Below, piece after piece: positions 1-11,678 of a stretch of DNA of 64,000 bases. The notes beneath the pieces were generated by a model that was not told where the DNA came from, did not search any database, and was given only the letters and a program-made list of their open reading frames with translations. Both the position numbers and the translations under genes were made by a program. Every line of letters starts with the position of its first letter. Position 1 is the stretch's first letter. This DNA comes from Coprinopsis marcescibilis (taxonomy: Eukaryota > Basidiomycota > Agaricomycetes > Agaricales > Psathyrellaceae), in the NCBI GenBank assembly GCA_004369085.1, contig ML210163.1:124001-188000 (forward strand), read 5' to 3'.

Positions 1-1
1 C

Positions 2-466
2 GCTAATGACCATACTATTCGCAGAGACTTTGTCTGCACCTGGGAAGGATGCGATTCCTCCTTTTTCCGTAACGACCACCTGGACGCACACGTTCGACAA
101 GCACATTCCATACCGTGCCCCGAGAAGGACTGTAACTACACGACCGGACACAAGGGTGATCTCATTTCCCATCGAACAAAGCGCCACGGATACGTTCCGA
201 GCGTCAGTGAACCCCCATGTGTGGCGCCAGTTAAGCTAAAGGAGCCTGAGCGCCAACCCGACGACATCATTGAAATGCTTGAGGTTGAAGATGGCACTGA
301 AAGCGTTGATATGAACGATGATGAGACCACTGATGATAATGCTCTAAGCAATAACATGAGCATTGATGAGGCCACTGATGATGATGCTCTAGTAAGCGAT
401 GAATTGAGCATTGATGAGGTCACTTCAGATGTCACAGAGGACGTTCTCCCTAATAGCCCCTGTTAA
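2..466 (+). CDS. C2H2 zinc-finger protein, C-terminal part (5' partial)
   Basis: The frame is open from base 2 to a TAA at 464-466, and the start lies outside the window. Two C2H2 fingers can be read directly: one starts at about base 35 (C-x4-C-x12-H-x4-H, with FVCTWEGC and DAHVRQAH) and one at about base 107 (C-x4-C, ending SHRTKRH). They are followed by an acidic, Asp/Glu/Ser-rich tail of about 80 residues that contains an imperfect repeat built on MSIDEATDDDAL. C2H2 fingers bind DNA or RNA, and an acidic tail would suit a transcriptional regulator, but the target cannot be inferred. The ATG-initiated ORFs in the other frames here are shadows. Confidence 0.8.
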   Translation, partial: ANDHTIRRDFVCTWEGCDSSFFRNDHLDAHVRQAHSIPCPEKDCNYTTGHKGDLISHRTKRHGYVPSVSEPPCVAPVKLKEPERQPDDIIEMLEVEDGTESVDMNDDETTDDNALSNNMSIDEATDDDALVSDELSIDEVTSDVTEDVLPNSPC

Positions 467-1459
467 CTCTGAAGTCGAGCACCCTGACCAAAGCCATGGT
501 TCTGAGACCTACAACAGCTCTAGTTCTATGCACGCTCTTCCGCCGAAACCAGCTCCTTCGCACGTCGGGCTCAGACATTTTAGCCACCCATCTGCCATTG
601 AACAGGCGCCTTCCCTTCGACTTAAGCGCCCTCCCATTCATCCGACTTATAAAGCCCAAATAGAGTCTTGGCTCACAGCAGCCTTACCTTGTACTACTAC
701 TCACCGCCCCGATATGTTTCCTGTGCCCTTCCTCTATCTCTCTCGAAACCGTCTCACCGCAAGCATGGATCATCATCGTTATCACTACCCCATTCTGATC
801 TTCATTTTAACGCTTCATCATTGTATTCCTACCCTTTGACATCGTTCCCTCATTCTCATTTCTCAGAGCCAGTTTCAGTTATATATATTCTAGATCTCCC
901 GGACCTTGCTTCTCATATCCATTACTATCGTTATCTTCCGTAATACTAGCCCCTGACTTAGACATCACGTTTGCGTTGCTCATAATAGATCCAACTATCC
1001 TGAAACATATCCGAACTCTCATTTTCACTGCGTTGAAAGGTCCAAGGCCCTCCTGCACAAACCTCCTGCGTCAATCGCGTAAGGTATAAAATTAACGCAA
1101 GTCCCACTCTGAGTAACTGGCCTTGATAACTTGAACACAGAACCGGCCAGGACTCATAGCACGCGTTTTTTAAAAAGTTCCATAAGTTCTTCTACTCGTT
1201 CAGACAATAAAAGAGTCCCGTATCTAACCCACCGTGCTTATACATATACATACATATTACATCCAACATATTGGCATTGTCACATCTAAGGCCTAACGAG
1301 GGCATAACGCACCGAATTCTAATCCTGAAAATCTGCATCAAGCCTCACATAAAACGTTTTCTCCTCATCCATATACGGGCATCCACTACACCACAGTTCA
1401 CCAACACCAAAGATCAGCATCAGCTGACTATCAACTAACACGAAAAGAAAACCGACCAC
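467..1459. other. intergenic region
   Basis: This stretch separates the 3' end of the zinc-finger gene from the 3' end of the minus-strand gene at 1460, so the two genes converge. It is AT-rich with pyrimidine tracts and a short TACATA-type run near 1242-1260. I see no supported gene here. Confidence 0.5.
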
Positions 1460-3329
1460 TTACTCGGCATGCAGAGTCAAAGGATCCGGCAACATGCACG
1501 GGAATATGTTCTGCAGGGCTGAAGTGACAGGGCCAGGGGCCTGAAGCGGCATCTGTAGGCCTTCATATGCCACTTCTATGTCAACCCCAGTCGATTTGGA
1601 GGACCTTGACGACGATGGTTGGGTTTTGGTATCACTTGGAGAGTAGGGCACTGTGATGGGGTATTGAGCTTCACGGAAGCGGAATGTTGGGGCTGTTTGT
1701 GGGGGTAGTTGAATCAGCAAAATGGAATCGAATGGACGTGACTTGCAAGGACACCTGGACGTACCGTCATGGGGACCCTGTGGGCGACAGACGAGCCCAA
1801 ACGATGTTAGAGTCACACGCCGACTTTTTTTAAGCAACGAAAGCTTAACAGCCCACTTTAAGATGCGGGTGTTGAACTCTAGCTGCCATATCCGCACTGG
1901 ATGATGAAGTGACGATTAACCAGAATGCCCTAAGAAGCCCTAAATCGTATGCAAAGAACTTACTATCAACAATGAAATACACCACCACCTTCTTACACAC
2001 CCGCATGCGCTTTTGGAACTCGGGGATTGTGATAGCCACCGAGAACTTATTCCCTGTTGCGCGGACGAGGGATGCGTTGTCCCTCGCAGGTCTGCCATTG
2101 CGAAGAGATGAAGCGAGGATGAGTTTCTCGCCGCCCGAGAGTGCGGAGAATCCCGAGTACTGGAGAAACAGCTGGAGCAACTCGTTATTGGAGGTGATTC
2201 GGAGTGCTTCGAAGATTTCGCGTTTGGAGGTAGCGGTCAGAAAGGGGCAGTAGGTGAGGAGTGCTTTGAGGGTAGGAGGGAAGTATTCCAAAGAGGGGTC
2301 GGGACCGTTAGATGACGGGCTTTGGGTTGAAGGGGAGCTGGTGGTATCATCGGTGCTGTCCCCGGATACGTTTTCGCTGGAACCAGCGTCGGCCGTGTGT
2401 GCCTCGCTGCTGGTACCATTGGAGTCATTTTCGAGCTCACCATCGTTAACAGTATCGTCCCTCGACGATGTCCCACTTCCCCTGCTTTCAGATTCAGATT
2501 CCTTGTCGGCATTTAAACAGACCCAGTAGAACGGCGTATGGTCCTCCACGAACGCCTCCTGCAAGATCTCCGGCAACACTATCCCAACCGCCTGGCACAT
2601 CTCCGAACACCTGTCCATCTCCTCCATCGGTGACGCCGTCCGACTACCTGAATGCGTAGACAACATCTTCTGCACGATCCCGAAAACGGAAGAGCGAGTT
2701 TTGACCATCGCTTCCTGCCTGCGACGCTCTTCCTCCTGTCGCCGGCGTTCTTCCTCCTCTCTCCGCCGTGCAAGTTCCTGGATATGCCGTTGTGCCTCGC
2801 GTTGGCGTTCCTCCTGCTCCTGCTTCTCCCGCTCTGCCTGCAAACGTTGCTGCTCTTGGTGTTCGCGCCGTTCCCTTTTGCGTCTGTAATGGCTGGTGAA
2901 GGTGGCGACAACCCAGTCTCGTCCTGATCGAGCAGTATCGCCTGTACTCCTGGTTCGGGTGTGAGCTGTCATGGTGGAGGGGTTGGGGGTACCAAGGGTC
3001 CTGGCAGGGTTTGGGGTAGTTGCAGCATGGCGTGGTGTGGTATTCTCTTGAGGGACTGGTGGGAGAGGTTCGTCTCGCCGAGCGGGAGACAGGGCTAAAG
3101 AGTTGCGATTATGTGAGTGGGAAGGCGGTAAGGATAGCCGAGGAGGGATAGAGGGAAGTGGGAAGGTACGATTAGGATAAGACGGATAAGCGGGGTTGTG
3201 GGCGCTGTTGATTGGTTGGTCTTGGTTTGGAGTCCGCTCGATGGTATAAGGTGGTGGAGGAAAAGTTGGTGATGATGAGTAGCTGCTCCTACGGTCAGCA
3301 GAGGAATTCACTCCTTGGTTCCTGTCCAT
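1460..3329 (-). CDS. hypothetical coiled-coil protein, two exons
   Basis: The model is complement of 1964..3329 and 1460..1878, with a GTAAGT...CTAG intron at 1879..1963; it closes in frame as 594 residues. The first third is low-complexity (Ser/Pro-rich). About residues 150-210 form a strongly charged Arg/Glu/Gln helix (repeats of RREEEERRRQEE type), a likely coiled coil. An acidic Ser/Thr linker follows, then a globular-looking C-terminal part that runs across the splice (VVYFIVD joined to KFNTRILKWAV). I do not recognise the family. The C-terminal part looks like a conserved fold, and homologues, if any, would be found by searching that half. It converges with the zinc-finger gene on its left. 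Confidence 0.65.
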
Positions 3330-4032
3330 GGCTGCTTCAGACAGTGAAGCTGTCAGAGATTAAGCTCCGAGTCCCATTGCGGGTTCGCATCTCCAGCATT
3401 TATGTATTGAACGCTCGAATGCGATTGCTGTGCGTCAGCAGTGCTGCCTTACGACTTGGCTGACCATTTCGCCTGTCAGGTCACCCTGAAGTAGTACACA
3501 GGCTCAACACGGTGCGCAGAGCCTTCTTGTTCGAGTTCTTGGATGGCCAAAGTGCAGTAGAGCTTGCGTCGTATATTCTGGAATCCTGTTTCATCATCAT
3601 TCGCCACATTCCTGACATGGTGATTGGACCTCACAAGCAAGTTACTCTTTATGTAAAGCCAGGAATTAAGTTCAACCTCGAGGCACTGCCCCGCATTGAC
3701 ATCATATTCGGCCTGAATCTTCACAAGGAACATACTGTGGATTTAACGGATTTCCGAGTAGAGTATTGTTTCGATGCACTTACAGCGATAATTAGACAAT
3801 ACCTGTTGCACTCTACGCCCCAAAAAGCCCGCAAACAGTCAGATGGCAGTCAAGAGGATGGGACTCGATATAGTTCTGTGCCAGCAATTGTCTTTTGCCG
3901 GCGGAGGTTCTAGCAAGTTCTGGTTTAGGGCAAGTCCCGTGCCCGTCCGATCACACAGCTACTAGCCAAACAAAGCCAGTCGTACTGGTCATTCGGTATC
4001 TTGCCTTCTTACCACCATCTTCTGCGTCTAAC
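3330..4032. other. divergent intergenic region with a weak ORF
   Basis: This lies between the start of the minus-strand coiled-coil gene and the start of the RING gene, so it probably carries both promoters. A plus ORF at 3512-3913 (133 codons) has no recognisable domain and no splice-supported extension, so I do not call it a gene. The RING frame is also open upstream of 4033 as far as 3895, but the first stretch of it is not protein-like. Confidence 0.4.
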
Positions 4033-6876
4033 ATGGACTACGACTTTTTCGCTCAGCAATTGCGAGAGCTGCAACGCTCTGAAGGCTCTTCAGCTACCCA
4101 GAACAATAGCCAGGACGCTGCCATGTCCACATATGAACCCATCACTTCAGAACCGCGAGCTACAACCATGGCAGTGGCCCAGGATGTAGAGATGCACAAC
4201 GACGACGACACTATGCCAGCCCTCGAAGACATTTCCGACTCGTCTAACTCGGATTCTGACTCTGAGTTCGACTCTAACGAGGTCCAGATGGAAACTGTCA
4301 ATGATGACCCACCCTTGCCCGAGGTGGAACCATCAGTCACCATTCCAAGACCTAACAGACGCGCACGGGTGGAGGACGACGAAGACGAAGATCGTGATCG
4401 TCGTCATCCTTCAGAGCGTGTTACCACTCCAATGCCAGGTCCCAGTAACTCATCATCGCGCACATCATCCAACCCGCCGACCAATCGTCGGGCAGTGCCC
4501 CCATTGGGCCAATTCTATTCGTTCCCATTTAACCTACAACCGCCCCCTGCTGCGGGAGCTTCCAATGCCAACCAGTCCACTATGGGTCAGGATGCTACCA
4601 ATGAGGCGGGTGGTCAGGCAGGAAACAATGCTAATCCCAATACCACCCAGTCGCCATTCCTCACAGGAGGTCTCGCCTTTTCCTTCGACATTCAGCCGGG
4701 ACTTGCAGGAACAGGAACACCTAGAAGTGGCAACCAGCCTCAACCACAAGCCAACACTGGTCCCGCTCCGGAAGGCATGCCGAATTCTTTCGCCGAATTC
4801 TTCAACAACCCCAATTTCCTCAACGACCTGTTTGGGATCGAGCCTGATGTTGAGGATCCAGAACGGGCAGAGCGACTGATCAAGGGATTGGATGATGTAC
4901 CTGAGGGCCTAGTGAAGCGATTGGAGCGCGTTGGCGGGATGATTGGAGCGAACGGTGCTGAGCTCAGTGGTGGAGACAGCGGCTGTGCGGTCTGTTGGGA
5001 GAAGTTGCTGGAAGTCGAAATCACAGAATCGGTGGAATCGAAGGAAGAGTCTAAGGAAGATCTCAATGAAGGGGAAGAAGAATCGAAGCCAGCCCGCATT
5101 GTCTCCCTGCCCTGTGCTCATGTTTTCCATGCCGAATGTCTTCGACCATGGTTCTCAAGGCCCAAGCAGACGACATGTCCGATTTGCAGGTTTAACATCG
5201 ATCCTGAGAACCTCACTTTTGTTCCTTATCGCCAGCGACGCCGTGCTCAGCAGGAACAGGGACAAGGCCAGCCTCAGGCTTCTCAAACCGCCGTTCCCGC
5301 TCCCGCCGCGGATGGAACACCACCGTCGGCACCTGATACAAGCACCGCGGCCTCGTCAGATGAACCACAGCCCAGACCTGCAGACCAGGCCAGCACAGAA
5401 CCTGAACGAGGTCGAACGGGTCCATCACCGATTCCTCCCAATGTCAACGCTCAAGCGAGACGTCCCAACTCGGAACCTCCTCTGAACAGGAGACCACGAA
5501 CTGCTTTCGGAGGAGACATTCTACAGTCGTTTGCGGTCCCAGGTGGACACGTCGTTATTGTTAATCATCCCATTGGTATCTTGACCGATCCCCAAGGGCT
5601 CCCCACAGGTGGTGAGTTGTACCTCCAGCGGCAATACTTTGTCGTACATCCTGTTAGTGCTGATCACCGTCGCGCAGGCACGGGTCGGCAACCACAGGAG
5701 AATGCTGCAAACCCTGATCAAGCAGCGAACCCTCCAGCACCGACCGCCGCCGCACCACCTCCCGCCCAAGCCACCGCTAACTCGCCACCTGTATATGGAC
5801 CAGCACGGCCTCCTAATGCTCGAGCCACCCACCCCCTTGCTCAGTTGTTCGGTGGTGGACCTGACGGGCAGCTCCCCCCTGGGGTCGTCGCCTTTGATCT
5901 GTCGTTCCCTATGCCCCCCGACCTCTTCGGTCCACCACCACCACCCAACGCAGCTCAACCTAATGCACAGCCTGCACAAGCGCAGGGTGGTCAACCTGCT
6001 GCTGCTGGGCAACAGCCGCAGCAACCACCACGCCCAGATTTCCGACTCCCCCCAATGGGCTTCGCCGGGGTGAACTTTGGTAATCGGCAGCAGACACCCG
6101 CTGGGATAACCCAATTTTTGCGAAGTCTGTTCCACCGGCCAGCCAATGCGAGTACCGGTAACGGTAACGCTGCTAATGACAACCCCACGGCTGCTTCCTC
6201 GACGTCTGATACCAATCCTACCGAACCACCTGCTGCTGGTTCCAACCCCAGTGCGAACGCTCCACCCACCCCTGCTGCGCCCGGGGATGCAGTACCCGAC
6301 CCACAACCTGCACCTACTGCACCCCAGACGCCTGATGAGCTACGCCGAGTCGAAGAGGAAGCTATCAACATCCTTCGTGGTCTCTCTAGTGCTATTAACG
6401 CTCCCGCATTCCTTCTCCGCCTCCTCATGTCTGCTGCAGGCAGTTTCCCTCCTGGTGCGAATCCTGGTGCTCCTCGGGCACCCCGAACAGAGAACAATAT
6501 TCCTCAAAAGGATTGGACTCCTCCACCTGCACCAGGTCCCACTCTTCGTCAACGTGTGGAGAAGCGCGAGCGGGAGGCAGGGTTGAGGTGTTATGATGTT
6601 AGCTGTGGTGTTGGACCTTCTGATGAGGAGCCGATTGTGTCGTTGTCGGAAAGCCTTTCCAAGCAGTTGTCGATCAAGCCGAAGGGGAACGAGGGTGGGT
6701 CGGTATGCGCACATACCTTCCACTCGTCGTGTTTGGTGAGCGCGGAGAGAGTTGCGTCGAGAGGTGCGGATGCGGCTGTCATTGATGGCTCGGTGGAGGT
6801 TTCGTGTCCGGTGTGTAGGGGTGTGGGGACTGTGTCAAAAGTTGATTGGGATGAGGGTGTGACTAACCTTCAGTAA
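4033..6876 (+). CDS. RING-H2 E3 ubiquitin ligase, proline-rich, intronless
   Basis: A single exon of 947 residues. I chose the ATG at 4033 (MDYDFFAQQLRELQ) because the upstream extension of the frame is not protein-like. Residues ~318-385 hold a RING-H2 finger: CAVC, then LPCAHVFHAEC, then CPIC, with an acidic insert of about 35 residues between the first and second Cys pairs. RING fingers recruit a ubiquitin-loaded E2 and transfer ubiquitin to a substrate. The N-terminal part is acidic and Ser-rich. The long middle is Pro/Ala/Gln/Asn-rich and probably disordered. At residues ~853-930 a second Cys/His-rich module (CYDVSC, VCAHTFHSSC, CPVC) resembles a degenerate RING. The substrate is unknown. 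The arrangement recalls RNF115/RNF126-like quality-control ligases, but that is inference. Confidence 0.85.
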   Translation: MDYDFFAQQLRELQRSEGSSATQNNSQDAAMSTYEPITSEPRATTMAVAQDVEMHNDDDTMPALEDISDSSNSDSDSEFDSNEVQMETVNDDPPLPEVEPSVTIPRPNRRARVEDDEDEDRDRRHPSERVTTPMPGPSNSSSRTSSNPPTNRRAVPPLGQFYSFPFNLQPPPAAGASNANQSTMGQDATNEAGGQAGNNANPNTTQSPFLTGGLAFSFDIQPGLAGTGTPRSGNQPQPQANTGPAPEGMPNSFAEFFNNPNFLNDLFGIEPDVEDPERAERLIKGLDDVPEGLVKRLERVGGMIGANGAELSGGDSGCAVCWEKLLEVEITESVESKEESKEDLNEGEEESKPARIVSLPCAHVFHAECLRPWFSRPKQTTCPICRFNIDPENLTFVPYRQRRRAQQEQGQGQPQASQTAVPAPAADGTPPSAPDTSTAASSDEPQPRPADQASTEPERGRTGPSPIPPNVNAQARRPNSEPPLNRRPRTAFGGDILQSFAVPGGHVVIVNHPIGILTDPQGLPTGGELYLQRQYFVVHPVSADHRRAGTGRQPQENAANPDQAANPPAPTAAAPPPAQATANSPPVYGPARPPNARATHPLAQLFGGGPDGQLPPGVVAFDLSFPMPPDLFGPPPPPNAAQPNAQPAQAQGGQPAAAGQQPQQPPRPDFRLPPMGFAGVNFGNRQQTPAGITQFLRSLFHRPANASTGNGNAANDNPTAASSTSDTNPTEPPAAGSNPSANAPPTPAAPGDAVPDPQPAPTAPQTPDELRRVEEEAINILRGLSSAINAPAFLLRLLMSAAGSFPPGANPGAPRAPRTENNIPQKDWTPPPAPGPTLRQRVEKREREAGLRCYDVSCGVGPSDEEPIVSLSESLSKQLSIKPKGNEGGSVCAHTFHSSCLVSAERVASRGADAAVIDGSVEVSCPVCRGVGTVSKVDWDEGVTNLQ

Positions 6877-7143
6877 TTGGCTGGTGACGACTTTATATGG
6901 TTTTTTGTATTTGTACCTTGTAAGTGTTTCGGTTTCGGTTTCCTTATTACTATGACTTCTGTTGGCTTGTTCGTTCTCGTTCGTTATATGCATTTGCTTG
7001 TAGGACCGAGAGCTGACGATGTTGTTACAGACACCATCTATCATTCTCGCAACCTAGATCATACTATACGCTATTTCGTTTCGTTTTCCTTGAACTATGT
7101 TTCTTTCGCTCTCTTTCATCTTTCCTCACAACGCATTTACACG

Positions 7144-7177
7144 TCCATCCATCCATCCATCCATCCATCCATCCATT
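7144..7177. repeat. CCAT tetranucleotide microsatellite
   Basis: About eight uninterrupted copies of TCCA/CCAT lie about 270 bp downstream of the RING gene stop, probably in or just beyond its 3' UTR. Confidence 0.9.
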
Positions 7178-7786
7178 CACAGTTCTAGTAGTATAATATC
7201 ATGCAATCGTCGTCTTCATCTATATTTATTCGCCCGGTTTTGTAACTAGTAGTGGCTTGCCCTCGTTTCATATTCACACTTTTATTATTGCTCGCATTGA
7301 CGCAGTGTATACTAGCCTCTAGGCAATATTTCGGTGTTATTAGAACGAGATGTAGGTTAGAGTAATGGATAATATTATGGTACTATTCGTGCTAGCTTTC
7401 ATAGGGGGATTTGGGCGATTGCCAGAGAACGATATGCCAAGTAATGCAGAGGAATGTTATCTTATCTAGATTAATATGGGTCTTATCGCTCCTCGCCAGT
7501 ACGGGATCTGCGTCGGCCCCGTCGGGGCTCGGCCTACAGAGCCCAATCAGGACGTTAGCCCGGAACAAAATTGCACGTGTAAGTCCCGATTCTGCTGCGC
7601 TCAGATTAACTGCAGGCTCACAACTCTCCATTGTGCACTGCATTAAGAGCAATTATGACTCGATTCCGAACCGCATTATGACCTGGCAGTTGGCAGAGGG
7701 TTGGATGTCTTTCTGCTTTTGCGATCGCCTTCCTGGTCTATTTTTCGTCCAGCCCTTCCTCACCCCTGTAATTGGCAAATGGTCTC

Positions 7787-7810
7787 GCAAGTCGGAGATT
7801 TCCGACTTGC
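7787..7810. repeat. perfect inverted repeat (10-bp stem, 4-nt loop)
   Basis: GCAAGTCGGA and TCCGACTTGC flank a GATT loop. It stands alone in the gene-poor stretch, and no T-run follows. It could be a protein-binding palindrome, part of an element end, or chance. Confidence 0.6.
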
Positions 7811-10800
7811 ACATGAACGGTCTCGGAGGCGGTTGGGAGGTAGGTAGGAGGATCCAGGCCTCGTGGTGCCCCCGTCGTCGTGTTTGACAAACCTTCTCGT
7901 AGGTCCCAAAGGTCAAACTTTTGCCGATCTACAAAGAGATACGATGTGCGAGCTGAATGGCGTTCAGCGCCCTTCAAGACTTCATCCAATCTCTCAAAGC
8001 TGTGGACGATCTAAATTTGGTCGTGGGTTGTCAAGGTTAACCGCAATTCACCTCCCCTATCCAAGGAAGGAGGCCCACAGGGTGCAGTTCAAGTCTCAAC
8101 TGCAACTTGAAAACCTCCGAGGACTGGCTGGCCAGGCGATCTCCGTCAAACTAATCTTGGACTTGTGATTCGACATTTCGGGAATCGGGCTAACCTCTGC
8201 CCACCTTCGTGTCCAATCTTGGTTCATAAACGGCTCAAATCCCTAGGTGGTGCAGCTTACGGGTGTTTTTGACCTCATAGCTAAGAAGGATGTGCCCAGA
8301 AACCCGGAACACTTGGGCGAAGAATCGTAATCTGAGTAGGCACCTTTTAGTCTTTGTGTTGTTGGCACACTGTTTAACGAGACTTAGGTGCTGTTATCTC
8401 TTTCCTCGGCGGAAACGCAGCCGTTTCCGTCATACAAACTGTTCAGGGGAAGAACATACATAGAAAACTTCTGGAAGATAGAACCAACCCTGGTGTCTTT
8501 TGCATCCGCATTTCTTATTTTGGGAACTCATCCCGCAGATTCGGGGGTACGAAAATATAGCGTTTTCTGTGTATGCCCATGTTTCGAATTCTTCGACCTT
8601 CTACAACATCCTTTGCTATCTTCTGATGTGGCGGGAGACTTTATGTATGTGGATGTGCTTCTTTTCTGATATCTTTTGCTAAAACTCTTTTTGTGCAAGT
8701 TTGGCCCAGGAAACTGGATATGCGTCCTTCATCTCGGGTTCGTCACAGTGTAAAACTTCGGATCTTCACCCGAAGGCAACCTGGGGGTTTGGTGTCTAAA
8801 ATTCAATGTATAATCAGAAGTGCACCCTTCAAGCTCGTCCTTCTCAATTCAACTGACGGCAAACTGCGAAGCATTCTATTCTATGGCCCAATGCACAATC
8901 TGTACGACTGGGACGGCCTTCATCCGATTTCACTCCCCCTTTCCACTCGTCACAATCCACTGGGATTATTCATCACATCACACCCCTTCATCATCCTATC
9001 ACACCTTCCACCATCTTTCCGGAATATCACCAAGGTTATCACACCCAACGCTCGCCTTCCCCTTGAATTCGAATGTATCGAAGGGCAGGATATGGCGCGG
9101 CGAAACCCCACGGGTGATCCTTCCGCCGATCCAACCAATAGCACAAACTACGATGCGAGTCCCGGTCTTCGAATTCCTTGACACGTTTTTAGAGGTCAAG
9201 AACATTGGGTCTGGCCGCGTTCTCAGACACCAGTCACCAATGTTGTGGGTCTTTTTGGATATCGGCCCCCGTGCCATCATCGCATTCCTAGTCACGCCGA
9301 AGTTGTGCCCAGCTCCGGACGAGCTCAGTCACACACCAAGATCCCTAATGACGCCAGAACGAGCGTCTATTTCCCTTGTCACGGGAAATGGCTAGTGGCG
9401 CCCGCTGACAAGGTGTTATCTCTTGTCGCCGACAAGGAAGGAGGGAAGGAGGCTGCGCTTGGCAAATGGGCGCCTATCACGATTGCGAGAGTTGTACTCC
9501 ATTTCTTGCGGGACGCTCGCCTCGGGCTTTGCGATAGGATGGAACTATCAAGGCTCGGACGGGTCTCATTCCGGATTATCCCTCAAACTCTACGAGAAGG
9601 GGAAGGGATTCCCAGCAGTGGCTCTCCTTTGGCTGGTTTCTTCGGTCCACATCCCGGCCCGACACACACAAGTTCTCAAAAGTTGTTCAAGAACTTCGAA
9701 TTCAAAACGACGGAGGCAGATTCAGAAACCTGTACATGTTTCTTCGGCTGGCTTCTGATGGGTCCGGACGGATGGGAGCCATGTTTAATCTTGTCGTTTG
9801 TCCAGACCGTCTCGAATTGGACAGCTGGGGCCATCTGGCCTGCCTCGTTCCTACTGGTCTGCCTGCGGACGGTACTACACGCTACGGGATAGTGGCACCA
9901 AGGAGCAGTGGTGGAGCTTCGCCAGCCCGTCATTGGCCGGTTGCCGTTTGGTGAACGTGGTATTGGGCATGCTTTTGGCTGGACCGGTCGACAATCCAGC
10001 AACCTCACCAAACCGCTGTGCATGTCTGTCTGGCTCTGACGTACAACAAACAGCAGTTGGGATATCAATTATGCCAGGCGAGGGCATGCTGCATCAACGA
10101 GTCCAGGCTTGTTTCGATAAGCTGGCACTTGAGCCCCGCGGCGGGATCGAAAGCTCCGTTCCTAGTGTCTGCCAGTGGGAGATTGAATGTTGGATGCTGC
10201 ATCTCGCTTGCTTGGTATGATCATGACAGGCCGGCTATTTCCTGCGAGTCTGAGGCTTATCGATGGATCGGATGCGAGGCCTACTACGAATGTAATACCG
10301 GAAACGACTCGGAGCGTCCGTCCTGGAAGGGTTTCTGGCGGACTGGCCTCAGGCCCCTCCGCCTTACGTACCTCGGAACAAATGCAGTGCGAAGATAAGA
10401 TAACGAACAGAACAGACTCTCGTAGGCGAGCGTTGGGACTCGCGAGGAAGTCAATGAACGTGCGTTCCTCAAATCTTCGAGTTAAAAAATCCAGACTGGA
10501 CACAGATCTACCTTAACCAAGTCCTGAACTAATGCAATTGATAAATCTGACACCGTCGAACTTTTTGCGAGATCTAGATACACAAGATTGAAGAAACAGG
10601 CTGCTGTAGCAGAACTTGCAACCAATAAGGCATTCTAACAGACCGACAGGTTGTTTCAAGTGACAGGTGGCCATATGCATGATACATGCGAAGAACAAGA
10701 ATCTCTACTCGAACTTCGAGCAGAAAAGGTATTATTTAGACTGTTTTTGGAAGGATAATGAGTGGGTGGTGGTGGTGGTACAATTGCATCAAAGGATGGT

Positions 10801-11678
10801 ATGGTATAGTATACTAATACTACTTACTACTAGCTATTTTAACAGGTATACGAGTGAAACAGAAACATAACCCGATAACAGAGGCGGAAAAAGAGGGTTT
10901 ACAGCAAGTTAACAACGAGATACAGCAGCAGCGGGAGAAGAAGTGGTCGAGTGGTGGTGGTCCAGAGTAGAGGGGGACCGGGTACAATGTGAAGTGAAGT
11001 GGTAGCGGCGAGGTACGTGATAAGCGAAACACGCTTGAACAGAACTGGGAATAATGTGAATCGCTGAATGGAATATAGCGTCCGATAATATGGCGAAAGT
11101 TTAATGTTAACTAGGGTGGGTCGTGTCGTCGTGAAGCAGCTGGATGTGGGGAATGAGGTGGGTGTGGTCGTACAACGACGTGGCAGTGTGATGTGATATG
11201 CGTGATGGATGGATGAGTGAAAGGTACACGAGAACAAAGTGAATGAAAGATAGCGAAGAAAAATGCATAGGTACGTAGCAAAATGAAAAGCATGCATGGA
11301 TGACAAATGTAACCAAAAATAACAGCTGAACAGATACGATAAGCGCAATGGGTAGTAACAAGGGTCAGAAAGGCAAGTGTAAATGCAGATCGCGAATGAA
11401 TGACTCCTCAAATCCTGTATGAAGAAGAAATGGTGATGCCGATGATGGTGAATGTGCAGTTGTGGCGTGGGGGAGGTCGTAAAAGGTCGTAAAACATAGA
11501 ATGCGGGGTATGGCACAGCCAAAATGCGGATGCAGCAGGGATATCAATAGAATGAAGGATATAAGTGGGTGGCAGCGACCAAAGGCGGCGAACAAAGAAA
11601 AAGTGGCGGGGAAAGTGGAGTGGAAACAAACAGAACCCATAAATGAAACAGCAAGCAAGCAACCCGCAGACCCGCTCC

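Larger units (their letters stand above)
6877..11678. other. long region without a recognised gene
   Basis: The first few hundred bases are probably the 3' UTR of the RING gene. The rest carries no family I recognise. Two overlapping plus ORFs are moderately long, 8820-9395 (191 codons) and 9245-9892 (215 codons), but in different frames and without clear splice sites linking them. An antisense ORF at 9676-10068 overlaps them. The stretch 10900-11670 on the minus strand reads as Ser/Thr/His-rich low-complexity sequence and is probably the 3' flank of the DUF6699 gene. It could be a decayed mobile element or a non-coding locus; the sequence alone does not decide. Confidence 0.4.

Noticed and set aside
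5521..6306. Long minus-strand ORF (261 codons) opposite the RING gene
   Set aside because: It is antisense to a proline-rich coding region with biased codon use, lacks any domain and has no splice logic; it is a shadow of the RING frame.
7144..7177. CCAT repeat as a possible telomere or CRISPR-like array
   Set aside because: The unit is a plain 4-nt microsatellite; no spacers and no telomere-type unit.
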